Below, in pieces: positions 46,361 to 58,267 of a stretch of 64,000 bases of DNA. The stretch lies in assembly GCA_025200525.1 (NCBI GenBank), contig CM045762.1:78799217-78863216 (forward strand), read 5' to 3'. Within the stretch, counting starts at the first letter, position 1; every line of letters starts with the position of its first letter. This stretch comes from Camellia lanceoleosa (Eukaryota; Streptophyta; Magnoliopsida; Ericales; Theaceae). The notes beneath the pieces were generated by a model. It saw only the letters and a program-made list of their open reading frames with translations. It was not told where the DNA came from and did no database searches. The translations under genes were made by a program, and so were the position numbers.

Positions 46361-47045
46361 TGTCACGACCCAAACCCGCTCCTAAGGTTTAGCGTCGTAA
46401 CCGGCCAGTAATCTTGGGATCACCAAAGGCCTCTGACCTGAATATCATATAACATAAGAGGCTGCAAAAGCAAATATACAAAATACAACATCCATTGAAA
46501 TGTACAGACATACATGAGACACATAATTTAAAACCTTACATAAAATATATACATATATGACGTCATATCCACATAAGTCATGCAACACCGTACAAGTATT
46601 ATCAAAATGGACTTAGCCCAGTGTACGGATAAATAAAAACAAAACAAAACATAAACATCCTTAACATGATTCACAAAACTTGACTTCTTCAAACGGGAAC
46701 CTCCTTGGAAGGCATGGTGGCTGACTGACTCAAAACTCTCCAGGCAGCAGCTTAGGCCTAGTCATGCGCCTGCTCACCTACATACATAATATAAATAGTC
46801 AGCGAAAGCCTAGTGAATAATAACAGAGTAAAGGGTTTAATGAATGATGTCCCATATCAAATTTAGAAAGCAAAAACATATTCATATTTTTATTCAGAGT
46901 TCAGAAACATATACTTATTCAGTTTCACAGAGGATCATACGCGGTACACCCATTAGCACTAACAGATCATATACAGAGCATTAAGGGTCATACTTGACTA
47001 GTTCCATAAGGAACCTCCGATACCAGGAACATATAACATACTTGA

Positions 47046-47165
47046 ACCATGATATTGTTACCCCCGGGCGAGGGCCATGAGACCACGGTATTATTACCCT
47101 CGAGCAAGGGCCTTGTGCTCATAGACCACAGCATTGTTACCCCCGAGCTAGGGCCTTGTGCTAAG
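47046..47165 (-). repeat. Three tandem units of about 40 bp
   Basis: ATTGTTACCCCCGGGCGAGG, ATTATTACCCTCGAGCAAGG and ATTGTTACCCCCGAGCTAGG begin three successive units, each continuing GCC(A/T)TG. They are GC-rich islands in an AT-rich LTR. Confidence 0.85.
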
Positions 47166-47555
47166 TATGCCACGAGTACTTGTCAAAAATTAGACAATCA
47201 GTCATTATACAGAATATAACATTTCATTATAAACAGATCTTATTTCATCATACAGAAAATAAATAAAGTTGAACATAGCTTTACTGAGTTATTACTCGCA
47301 GATGGCTCCACTTGCAGAACAGATTAAGCAAACAAATCAAATAGCTTACGACGCGTGACTTACACAAACACAACAGATACACATATTGAAACACACACTC
47401 GAATAATACTTAACTTATTTCATTTCGTTCTTAGTGTGTTTCTAAGTCTTATCTTCATTATTATGTCTTCATAAGGGCTTAAAGATGCCTAAGATGCAAT
47501 CAGGATACCAAAATGTGATTCAAAACACTTAGTCAAATTTGCTGAAAACAAAGTC

Positions 47556-47882
47556 TTCGCTCGAACATATCTTTATTTGCTCAAACAGAGGTTCAAACAT
47601 AAGGGTGGTCGCTTAAGCGCAGCTTACGTCGCTCAAGTGGTCAGTAAATCTCTACAAAAGTACTGGTTGTTTGATTTTTTCACTCAACGCACACTCGACG
47701 GTCATTCAAGAGTGAGACTGACGTTTTCGCTCGAGCGCAACTCTGGTCGCTCGAGCAATCTGCAAAACTTGTAAACTTTCTGGGAGCATGCATTTTACGC
47801 TTGAGCCAACTTTTGGTCACTCGAGCGGAAGTGCCAAATAAAGAGTGGTCGCTCGAGTGCAGGTTCTGTCACTAGAGCGAAA
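47556..47882. repeat. Cluster of CGCTCGAGCG-type motifs
   Basis: Variants include CGCTCGAAC, CGCTTAAGCGC, CGCTCAAGTGG, CGCTCGAGCGC, CGCTCGAGCAA, CGCTTGAGCC, CACTCGAGCGG, CGCTCGAGTGC and CACTAGAGCGA, spaced about 30-40 bp. It parallels the clusters at 22721 and 30241. Confidence 0.82.
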
Positions 47883-48840
47883 AAGCAAAATTTTTGAATT
47901 TCTAAATTTGCTTCCAAGTTTCAAAACTCAACTCAAAGTTGCAATTTATGTTCTTTTGGGTCAAACACTTAAGGAAACTTGCGTACACTTGTAAAACATG
48001 ATGAATTCAAAATCATTTCGCAAAATTAACGCCCAAAAGCTTGAGAATTGTGTAAAATCAAACTTGGTATATCATAAACATAACATGTATGAAGTATCTT
48101 GGCTTCAAAGTTTTGAAAACTTGTTCAAATGAGATGTTAAGCACAAAAATATGTTGAATTCTTAAAACAAAGGCAAGAGGAGTACATACATGTGAAAATT
48201 CTTTGAAATCAAACCCAAATTATGGTGAAATGGACATGCATGCATGATACGATCCTCCTTACTAACTCATTAGCTCAATTCTTTCATAACTCAACTTAAT
48301 CCTCTAGAATTCAAGTCTTAGATATCATAATTATGTAATCTAAGTGTTGAATCCTTACCTTAACTTCTCAATTAAGCTCTAAGTGATGAATTCACTATGA
48401 TTCCAAGCCAAATCCTCCTTAATTGCCCTTATTGACCTCAATCCTCTCTTGGTCTCTTTCCCTCACACGTTTTTGATGTTCCAAGATAAAGGAATGAGAG
48501 TGTAAAGTGTAATCTAGAGAGCTCACATGCCTTATATAGGCTTGAATTAATTAAGCTTAATTAAACTTGATTAGGCTTAGTTAATTTTATCTATTTATTC
48601 TAATTAATTCGTTCCAAATCGAATTTCAATTGAACCTACCATAAATTTCCTAAGATTCCAAATAACACATAAACCAAGTCAATTTCATGATCGGATGCCG
48701 ATAAGGCCTTCAATTTGCAGAGAGAAACAAACTCACAGACAGATACTTCTACCATAAACAGATAGAAATGCAAATAACATATAACAAATGCTATTAACAC
48801 ATAATTTCCTCTTAATTACTTATCAAACATTCTTCATCAA

Positions 48841-48999
48841 AGATTATTGGTCTGTGGTTTTTTAAATCGGTCAGTTTTTGATTGTTTGATTGGGATTGTT
48901 ATTCGTTGTTTTTTAAAATTGAAACATAATCACAAATTATTATCTCTGGGATTTTAGGTTTTTCAAAATAAAAATTACAAATGAATTGAGCCCAACAAT
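48841..48999 (+). repeat. LTR fragment related to 14360-14470
   Basis: ATTGGGATTGTTATTCGTTG, then AAAATTGAAACATAATC and GGGATTTTAGGTTTTTCA, matches the order at 14390-14470. It is cut off by the large LTR at about 49000. Confidence 0.6.
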
Positions 49000-51764
49000 A
49001 CCAAACCTAGAGGGTTCTTTGCTGCGGTGTTTGAGCATGTATTTTAGCTCTTAAGGGTGTGGAATTGTAGGTTTGTAACTCAAAAGGGTACTTAGCTTTC
49101 TTACCTTATTTATTTTTTCTCTTTTCCTACCGTTTTTATGTTGTTTTTACCCTGTTTTTATATGCTGAAGCTTGTTGTCTAAGCCATTAAAGATAGAGGG
49201 GTGGATCACCCTTCTTTGAACCTTGTTTCATAGGCTTTTACCTTTGTGTTTCCCACATTTTTATCAACTTTTTTTGAGCTTTTTTCCACTGGTTTTAGAG
49301 GCTAAAAAGCATGTTTTGAAATCTCAAAACTGAAGGGGATAGCCTCCCCTCCTTGTGCTTGTTTATTAGCTTAATTGCACCATGTTTTTAGCTTACTCTT
49401 TTAGCTGTTTTTACTTTAATTCCAAAATTGTTTTGAGCTAATTTGGGACTGTTTTTATGTAATAGTTTCATTTATGCTTTATATTGCATGCTTGTTGTGT
49501 AATGGTCCCCCTAGGCTTGGTGGTTTAGGCCTTAGCCACCAACCTATTTGAGTTGATAACATTTGTTTCTTACTTTCCATACTTGTGTTCACTTCTAAGC
49601 ATCTCTACAATTTCCCTCTTTTTTTGGCCTTTTCTTTTTGTTTTGAGAGTTGCTCCAAAAGGAGTGTTGTTTAAGCTTGAAGGATGATATTGTGCTTAAT
49701 GGTTTAATCCCTTTTAGGGGTTCATTACCAACGGCATGATCTCCCTCTCATGCCTAAAACAACATTTGGTTTGACACTTCTCTCTAATAGTTGACTTAAA
49801 GCTCATTATTGTACTTAATTGACTAATGAATGGAAGGTAATTAAAATGGAGTAATAAAATTGGGGTTAAAATAAAGCAAGATAATAAAGTGGTTTGGGTT
49901 CAATCGGACGTCAATTGAACCTATTGAATCTTGAATTGTTTCATATTTGTTAGTGATGAAAACGGTTCAAGATTCAATGTCAACCCCTTCCCTTGATCAA
50001 TCCATGATAGGGAGGCGGTTTTGTCGGCCTTTCCTTACCATTTATTGAAATTTTATCCCTTGGTTCATAAGTCATCACACAATGAAATTGTGCCGATTGA
50101 TAGTTTGTGGATCGAGCCTACCTCTCCTTTGAGCTGTTTGATGATAAGGAAAAATATGGTGGACAAACATCTCCTGAGAATGCTTTGTTTGTACTCTGTT
50201 TATTTTCTGTTGCAGCAAGAGAAACCTACCATTAGTGGCCGGCAGATCACCTTTATTAAGTGGCAGACCACTATTAGTGGCCAGCCAACCACTACTTCTG
50301 GCTTGCTGGCCACTTTTTCTAATAAGGCAGTGAACTATTTCCTGCAAAACAAAGTAGAAACTGAGGTGAAAAAATCAATGCAATTTCCTGAATGTGCAAC
50401 AGAAGCATTCCGGTAGCAAAATGGAGAGCATTTTTGGGTGGAAATCCATATCCATGCATGAACCATCTCTCGATTCTCGGGATCCATTGAAATAATATTG
50501 TAATAGTAGTATGTTATACTTAAAGTAGCGAACTTGTAACTAATTAGTTAGTTTAGTTAGAATAGCTAGTTAATTTTGTGTTGTACTTAATTAATTAGCT
50601 AAAGTAGTTAGTTAATTTATGGTGTTATAATAATTAGCTAGTATAGTTAATTTATTTCATTTGAGTTGTAATAGATTAGTTAATTTGTAGTAATTAGCTT
50701 GGGCATTCATTCGGACCCTCTTATGCGGGGGTTAATATGTAATATTTGTGTATGTCTTCTAACCCCACATCTTTCTCCTTTTTATTTATTTTCTTATGAT
50801 GGATAGAATAGAACATCATGTTTCATTTAGCATATTCCATGATTTGTATCCACTTGTCGTGCATGTATCGAGGCTCGGTTCATCATTCTAACAAAGCATT
50901 GTTATTTATCACTTCGTTGAATACATGTTTAAACGCGCATGCCATCAACTTGATTCACATGTTATATTAGTGGCCGAGCCTATTAATTGCATCTTCTATG
51001 TGTTGCATTAGTCATATTGCATTAATTAGGGGCATGCATATTTTCTAATTATTTTTCTTCTTTTGGCTCGCTTTGGAGTACTAGGCGAGCATTATCGCTT
51101 TAGCATATTACATGAATGTGATTGTTGCCATGTATAGCATGCTTGCCATGAGGCTAAGTGCTTAAGTGCTATACTTGTTTGAATGTCTGTGGATGAAGGC
51201 TAATTGCTTGAATTGGAATAATTTGAGTGATGTTCATATGAGATCACTTTTTTCAAGTGGTACATATTCGAAACAACTTTCAAAAAACAAACATGAAATC
51301 AAAATGTTCTAATTTTTACAAATTAGTCTATACTTGTGTGCAACACATGGTAATGCTAGTCTAATAAATCAGAAGAAGAGCATATAACGTAGATAAGAAT
51401 CACATCATAATCAGAAGAGGCTAATCTTTGATCGGGCGAGTGAGGTGCTCAATTCATGACTTTTCCCTCTTGTACCTAAGTTCTCAAGCCGAGACACTTT
51501 GGTGATGACAGATAAGTGGCCTTTGGCACAAGTCTCGAGTTTTCTAAATTTTTCAAAAATATTTAGGTGTCAATTCTGTATCTGGCAAAGCAGTCTATTT
51601 TTAGCATTTTGATTCAAAAATCGATTTTTCAAAAGAATTGCTGGATTTGGACTCATTTGTGTTTATCTATTTCATATTACACTTGTGGAATCGGATTCAG
51701 AACCACGGGAGTCCGAATTGTAGGGCTAGTTATGTCCGAAAGGAGCACAAAAAGTCAAGCTACA
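49000..51764 (-). repeat. Large LTR (same family as the solo LTR), minus strand, truncated
   Basis: Its minus strand starts TGTAGCTTGAC at 51764 and matches 52997 onward. It includes the CACCTAAATATTTTTGAAAAATTT block (near 51550) and the GGCCGGC cluster (50234-50313), then the AACACCGCAGCAAAGAACCC block near 49030. About the last 450 bp of the family are missing at the left edge. It lies in inverted orientation to 52997-56498. ORFs inside, such as the one at 50021-50416, are incidental. Confidence 0.8.
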
Positions 51765-52201
51765 ACTTTGGATTGAGGAGGCAGTCACAAGAGCAGTTGA
51801 GGCAGGGGCAGTTACATGTTCAGAGTCATGCGATCATGGGCTAGAAAAAGGAGGAGGATGATATAAAAGCCAAGGATTTTGCAAGGAGAGGAACATCATC
51901 AACAACAAAAAGAACTAGTTTTAAACGTAGCATAATCTAGGAGTAGTTTTCTCAGTTTAGGAGTAGTTTCTTCTATAATTCATATCCTTGTAAACTTTTG
52001 TGAATTTTAGTAATTTCATCTTGGAATTACTTTTTGTTTACTATTATTTACTTTATAACTATCAATTGTTCTAAAGAAGTTTTCATACTTTTGAGACATA
52101 TGAATCAATTACACAGTTTCTTGGTTATTGTGGTTTAATTGTTTGGTTTAAATTATTATTTAATTCTTGTTGATTAAGAAAAATCATAATTTTTACTAAC
52201 A
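51765..52201 (+). repeat. Left LTR remnant of the non-autonomous element
   Basis: It aligns with about 57112-57527 and includes a GATATAAAAG box near 51860. The 5' part is missing. Confidence 0.75.
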
Positions 52202-52230
52202 ATTTTTAGCACGCCTAATGGGACAGCTTC
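52202..52230 (+). promoter_or_regulatory. Probable primer binding region
   Basis: TTTTTAGCACGCCTAATGGG directly follows the LTR end. Its position and style fit the primer site of plant gypsy-type elements, though the tRNA is not identified. Confidence 0.45.
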
Positions 52231-52499
52231 CTAATTTGGAATGATGACAAAAATTCGAAAGCAAGATGAAGTACAAGAAAGCATGAAATACAACATGAAA
52301 AAATCTCGTAAAACACAATCACATGATGTTCCAATAAGTGGATTTCCATAGAATGACGTGTCAAGAAAAATAGATAAAATGATTTGGTTTTGTGAAGATG
52401 AAATATGTTTGTGTGAGAATGAAATTTTTTTATTTACAAGAAAAAATTGATTATCTCGATTAGTAAAAATTACAAACAATAGCGCCATTATCATATTAT

Positions 52500-52877
52500 T
52501 TGAGGTTAGAAACACAAACTCATTTTGATAAAGTGAATGGTCAACTTGATGATCAAATTGATCATTTTAAGAACGAAATTCATCAATGGAGGGAAACATT
52601 GAAAATTCTGACAGAATTCAAAATTTATGGCCTTTCAGTTGTACTTCCTGTTCCTTTAAAAGTTGTGAATGATGAAAAAGTTAAATCATTAGTTGTTATG
52701 GCTAAAAAAACAAAGGGCCATGAGAATAACAATTCCATGGCAGGGGGACAATTTCACAAGGAAGAAATCTTTTCTGGATTTTCAAACAATTTTTCTAACC
52801 CATTAATGTGTGAAAGAAAAAATCACCTGTTTGTTGCAACTCATAGTTCAGAGAGTGATGCAAACAATGTGGTTTAA
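52500..52877 (+). pseudogene. Unrecognised ORF in the non-autonomous element
   Basis: About 125 codons (the nominal start is not an ATG), with a helical stretch DHFKNEIHQWRETLKILTEF and a Ser/Asn-rich tail. It lies just after the primer region where gag would be, with remnants in other frames upstream (KIRKQDEVQESMKYNMKK near 52250). It is probably the relic of an element-specific gag-like protein. No zinc knuckle or known domain is seen, so no function is claimed. Confidence 0.4.
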
Positions 52878-54210
52878 AGATGTGATTTTAAACCAACTAT
52901 GGCTAAAAATTATGAACAATCAAATCTTCATGAATTTAAAATTTTTGACATTGTTTAAGCTATCAACGTGTATGAGTTTTTAAAGCCATTTATGATTGTA
53001 GCTTGCTTTTCGTGCTCCTCGGAGGAGTTTAGTCTCCTCGATACGATAGCCTTACAGTTCGAACTCTCATTGTTCTGAATCTGATTTCATAAGTGCAATG
53101 TGAAACAGTGAAAACACAAAAGAGTCCAAATCCAACAAATCTTTGAAAAATTAATTTTTAATTAAAAATGCCAAAAATGGACTACAATGTCAGATTTTAG
53201 AGTCGCCACCTAAATATTTTTGAAAAATTTAGGAAACCCATGACTCATGCCAAAGGCCACTTGTCTGTCATCCCTAAAGTGTCTCGGTTTGGGAACTTAA
53301 GGATGAGAGGAGAAGGTCATGAATTGAGCACTCCACTCACCCGATCAAAAGATCGGCCTCTACTAATCATGATGTGATTCTTATGTACACTATATACTTT
53401 TGTTCCGATTATTATGCTATCTTTACTATGTGAGGCACACGAGTATAGATTAATTCACAAAAGTTGGAACGCTTGATTTTAAGTTTGTTTGAAAATTGTC
53501 TTGAATATGTGCTACTTGAAAAAGTAAGCTCACATCTACATTAATCAAATTATCCCAACTTAAGTGAAGAAGCCTTCATCCACCAACACTCAAATAGGTA
53601 TATCAACTAAGCACTTAGTCTCATGGTAAACATGCTTGACATAGCAACAATTGCACGCATGTAATATGGTAAAGCAAAAAATGCTTACCCTAAATGTTCA
53701 AGGCAAGCCAAAAGAAAGAAAATAGTTAAAAAGAATGTAGGATGCTAAACAATGCAATGCATACAACATGCAGTTAATAGGCTCGGCTATTAACATGGCA
53801 TGTGAGTTAATTCAAGGCATTTGATAAAATACATATTCGAGTAAGGAATTTTAAAATTGATATTGATTAGTATGATGAGCCGAACCCGTATGCATGCAAA
53901 ACGAATGGATACGAGTCATGGAAAATGCTAAGAAAAATATGATGTTACATGCAATCCATCATAAACAAGTAAATAAAAGGGAAAAAGAATGGGGGTCAGA
54001 AGACATACACAATATTACAATTTTGCCCTCATGCAAGAGGGTCCAAATAAATGTCCTAATTAAAGTAACTATTACATTACCAAATGAATTAACTAACTAC
54101 ACTAACTAATTATTACAAATTAGAATTAAACTAACTAATTAGTTACAACACGAAATGAACTAAGTAACTAGCTATTATATTATGAAAACTAATTAATTAC
54201 AATACACTAA

Positions 54211-54474
54211 GGTCATGTTTGATTCATAAGATTAATAGTGAAGTATTAATAATCCTATTAAATTAGTGTGGTATTCACTATCCAATGGGATTAATATTCA
54301 TTGGATTAATAATCCCACCCCTAACCCATTACTAATAATCCTACAAATTTGTTGGATTAATTATCCATGGGATTAATAATCCTAAACCAAAATGTTGAAA
54401 CAAACATAGGATAATTGGGCCCACGGATTAATAATCCTAATCTCATGCTCTAATCCACCAAATCAAACATGCTC
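54211..54474. mobile_element. Tourist-like MITE inside the large LTR
   Basis: The left end GGTCATGTTTGATTCAT pairs with the right end AATCAAACATGCTC. TAA flanks both sides (54208-54210 and 54475-54477). The body is built from repeated GGATTAATAATCC palindromes. The matching place in the inverted copy (about 50500) lacks it, so it inserted after the LTR copies separated. Confidence 0.88.
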
Positions 54475-54665
54475 TAACTGATCTAAGAGCTACAAACTAC
54501 TCGAACGAGAGTTGAAGAACCACGCATGCGACCGAGAACATCCTCCCAGAAACTCTTCTGTTTAGTTGCCTGAATTGCTCTGCTTGCAGTCAGAAAATTA
54601 ATCTGTTTTCAACCCAGCCTCTACTCTGTTCTATCATGAAAATGGCACTACTTGCAAAAAGTAGA

Positions 54666-54742
54666 ATGGCCGGCCGGCTATGGAAAGCAGTCGGCCGGAC
54701 AAGAATGGTGGTCGACCGGACAGGAATGGTGGCCAGCCAGCA
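54666..54742. repeat. GGCCGGCC-type cluster
   Basis: ATGGCCGGCCGGCT, GTCGGCCGGAC, GTCGACCGGAC and GTGGCCAGCCAGC occur in 77 bp. It is the counterpart of 50234-50313 and 31111-31347. Confidence 0.8.
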
Positions 54743-56809
54743 ATTATTTTGAGGTTCTACCCTACTGCCACAGAAAAGAAACAGAGCAGAAATAAAGAGT
54801 TTCCAGGGGATGTTTATCCTCTCTGCCACTCCCTATCATGGAATTGATCAAGGAAAGAGTAGAATCGGTCCACAAATCATCAATGATCGCAAGGTTGTTG
54901 CATGATGATCTATGGATTGATGGGACAAAGGCTCAATGAATGAAAATAAAGACCAACAATACCTCCTCCCTATCATGGAGTTACCTCAAGGGAAGTGGTA
55001 AAAATTTATTCTTGAACCATTATCATCACTAAAGAGTATGAAATGACTCAAGACTCAATGGGTTCAATATAACGTCCGATTGAATCAAACTTAATTTTAT
55101 TATCTTGTGCCTCTTTTAGTCCAATTTTATTAGTCCTTTTAATTACCTTTCCAATTCTTTAATCATTTTAGTCCAAAAATGAGAGTTATGTCCACTAATG
55201 AAGAAAAATGTCAAACAAGAAGTTATTCTCGACATGAGAGAGATGTAAAGCCTTGGTAATAAACCTCCGAAGAGATTAAACCATTAAGCATTGAAGGTCT
55301 CTTTCACATGCCTTAAACAATAATTTGTTTGAAACAACTCTTAAAAAAAAAAAAAAAAAAGAAAGAAAATCAAGAAATGAAGGAGGTTATAAAGATGAGT
55401 ATTACAAGTGAGAGTATATGCATGAAAGATATGAAAATAAAAGCTATAAACTCAAATAGGTTGGTGTTTAAGGCCTAAACCATCAAACTTATGAGGACTA
55501 CAACACTACACGCATACTATTCAAAGCATGAATGAAGTAAACACACTAAAACTGTCCTAAAACTCACAAAAAATGGTGCTGGAAATACTTAGAAAAAGCC
55601 AGAAAAAGCCAAAAAAATTAAGTAAAAATGAGAGAGAATTAAAGTTAGTAAGAAAGCCTACAGAGAGTGGTTAACCCCTCCACTTTTTGGACCACAAAAC
55701 CACATGTTTTAGCCTCTTAAACCTCTGAAAATCAGTGGCCAAAAGTTAAGAAAGAAGTGGGAAACACAAGGACAAAAGCTTATGGAATAAGGTTCAAAGA
55801 AAGGTGGTCAACCCCTCCACCTTTGGTAGCTTCAAGTCACAAGTTTTAGCCCGTAAAAACAATCCAAAAACAGTCTAAAAACAGCAAGAAAAGAGAAGGA
55901 AGAAGTAGTGTAAAGAAGGCAAAAGTTATACATCTTGAAGAGAGATTACTCTTTGATTCACAAACCAACAAGTGATCATCCTTAAGAGCTGAAATTTTAT
56001 CTCAAGAACCTCAGCAAGGAGCCTCAAATTTTTGGTTTATGAAGTGTATGTATAGTGTATGTGTGTTGCAAGATAGAGAGGAAGGATGCTTTGTAAGATT
56101 TTGAGCTTTGATAAAATTTTCTAACCTAAAACCATAAGGGATGGTCAAGTATATATAGAAAAACAGGTTGCTATCTAGGAAATATCTGTATTGAGCCAGC
56201 TAGTGTAGTGCATGCACATGAAGGGATAGCTGGCAACAAATATCTATTTTTCCAAGAAGCCTGGCAGGCCACTAATTTTTGAACAACCGGCCACCTGTTG
56301 ACCAGTAGGCCTCTGAGTGGTCAGGCTAGAAAAAATCAGGTTTTTGTCCAAAGGAAGTGCAAGGTTCTATGCTCTGAAACTCAAAATCGAGGCTCATTGC
56401 TGAAGAAATCGAACGTTTGCACAGTGTAGTATTTCATCATCAAGGGTTCACCCTAAGGCGTCCAAGTCTTAAGGGCGGTAAAAAATGAGGTATTTACAGT
56501 TATTCAAAATCTCTTTTGGATATATGGATCACACCAAAACTTGGTTTTAGTAAAATGGTTAATGACCTAATGTTGTTTGGAAAATATGTTTAGAGATATT
56601 ATACAAAGAAGGATTCATAATAAAACTTCTACTATTAGAATGTTTTCTTTATTAGGCTTCAAATCTTCAAAGTCAGGCTACTGTCGATCAGAGAAAAAGA
56701 AAAAAAAAATAGTATTTCCATAAGTGGCCAGGTTTAAATTTTACAACTCTTCAAGAATTCGAGGTTTCTTATTCTTAAAGAGTTATGGGGTATTATTTGC
56801 ACCTATTTT

Positions 56810-57527
56810 TGTTAGATTCTTGTCGACAAGTAGATCAACCGGATGGTGACATGTGGCAAAGTCAAAGTGAGAGTCTTTCATTAGTCAAAGGGACAGATGA
56901 CATCAGAAGAATGGGTCAGGTGCAGTAAGTGGCCTTGGCAATGAAGCAGTTACTAGGCTAAGTCATGGATTTGGTGGGTTATTGCAAAAGTAAGCAAGTA
57001 CATAATAAGGACTTGGCTCTATCGATCAGAGGTCGAAAGTATTGAGGGACACGTGGCTTCATAGAGGGAAAGTAGTTCGACAAGGAAGGTTAGAGATTTG
57101 AGAAAGGTTGAAGGCTTTAAAGCGATGAGGTAGTTGGAAGAGCAGTTGAGGCAGGGGGAGTTATGTGTTCTGAGTCATGCGATCATGGACCAAAAAATAA
57201 GGAAGATGATATAAAAGCCAGGGATTTTGCAAGGAGAGGGACATCATCAACAATACAAAGAACTAGTTTTAGACTTTTTAGTTTACAAGTAGTTTCTTCT
57301 GTAATTCATATCTTTTTAAACTTTTGTGAACTTTAGTAATTTCATCTTGGAATTACTTTTTGTTTACTATTATTTACTGTGTAACTGTCAATTGTTCAAG
57401 AGAAATTTTCATACTTTTGAGACATTTGAATCAATTACACAGTTTCCTAGTTATTGTGGTTTAATTGTTTGGTTTAAATTGTTGTTTCATTACTGTTGAT
57501 TGAGAATAAACATAATTTTTACCAACA
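56810..57527 (+). repeat. Right LTR of the non-autonomous element
   Basis: 718 bp, starting TGTTAGATTC and ending TTACCAACA. A GATATAAAAG promoter box lies near 57203. A purine run, AAAGAGTTATGGGG, lies about 20 bp before it. Confidence 0.75.
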
Positions 57528-58236
57528 ATCATTTACAATGGAACTTATTAAATAGAGAAATTCTAACACACCTACTTTTTGGTGCACCATGAGGCTAGTT
57601 ACAATTTTTGAATCCTTAGTTATGATTAATTGTGGCCAAAACCGGCCCTAAGATCTTCAGGGCCAAGGCAAAGTTTTAAAATTAGATCCTTCATGCTTAG
57701 AAATATATATATATATATATGTATGTCCAAAATTTTACTGTGAAGGTGTTTAATGTAAATTTAAAATTAATATAATGTTAATTATACTTAGAATGAATGT
57801 GATCTTTTTTTGAATTAATTTTTAAGAGTATATAACATTATTGTATACATAATTATAAATAATATATATATATATATGTTACTTATATTTTTTTTCCCAA
57901 TACCCACGCAATTGGAGATTTTTTTTTTTTTTTTGTCCCATCAATTTTGACGAAAGAGAAATTTGTGATAAGAGGAAATTTTTTTAAAAAGAAGCTTTCT
58001 AACAGAAATAAGCTTTCCAACAATTCTAGCCTCATATTAAGATTCAAAATGTAGAGAAAGAAAAAGGCAAAAGAGTAAACACTACTCAAAATAAAAATTC
58101 GAATTTGGCATTCTTGGTCTAATCTTACCCAACCAACATGTTAACTCATCAATCAAGACTCCAAACAATGAGAAGAATGTCTCAATTATAATAACTAAAA
58201 TGTTAAATGCAACCCACAACTTTTGCAATGTCCCCA

Positions 58237-58267
<31 letters not shown>

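Larger units (their letters stand above)
46361..48840 (-). repeat. Gypsy-type LTR or LTR fragment
   Basis: The plus-strand left edge TGTCACGACCC is, on the minus strand, GGGTCGTGACA, a common 3' end of plant gypsy LTRs. On the minus strand a TATA-like CCTATATAAG lies at 48532-48540, then a CTCGAGCG cluster (47556-47882), then a short tandem array (47046-47165). The right boundary is not clear and I saw no matching flanking repeat of GTTCA, so it is probably truncated. Confidence 0.65.
52997..56498 (+). repeat. Large LTR (same family as the solo LTR), plus strand
   Basis: It begins TGTAGCTTGC and ends GAGGTATTTACA, about 3.5 kb. It shares with the solo LTR the AGTCGCCACCTAA block (53210), the GACTCATGCCAAAGGCCACT block (53240) and the end AGTCTTAAGGGCGGTAAAAA. 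It carries two GGCCGGCC clusters, and a MITE at 54211-54474. The five bases on either side (ATGAT and GTTAT) do not match, so it did not leave a clean duplication. Confidence 0.82.
51765..57527 (+). mobile_element. Non-autonomous LTR retrotransposon with an LTR inserted inside
   Basis: The left LTR remnant (51765-52201) and the right LTR (56810-57527) share a long direct match, for example AGAGCAGTTGAGGCAGGG, then GATATAAAAGCCA and TTTTGCAAGGAGAGG. Both end CTAACA or CCAACA after AATTTTTAC. The right LTR starts TGTTAGATTC. Internal DNA is 52202-52996 plus 56499-56809, interrupted by the large LTR 52997-56498. No pol is present. The left LTR lost its first 300 bp where the inverted large LTR adjoins. 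Confidence 0.72.

Noticed and set aside
47046..47165. Short regular repeats considered as a CRISPR-like array
   Set aside because: Only three imperfect units without distinct spacers, within a plant LTR.
50021..50416. 131-codon ORF
   Set aside because: It lies within the minus-strand large LTR, is opposite to its transcription, and has no domain.
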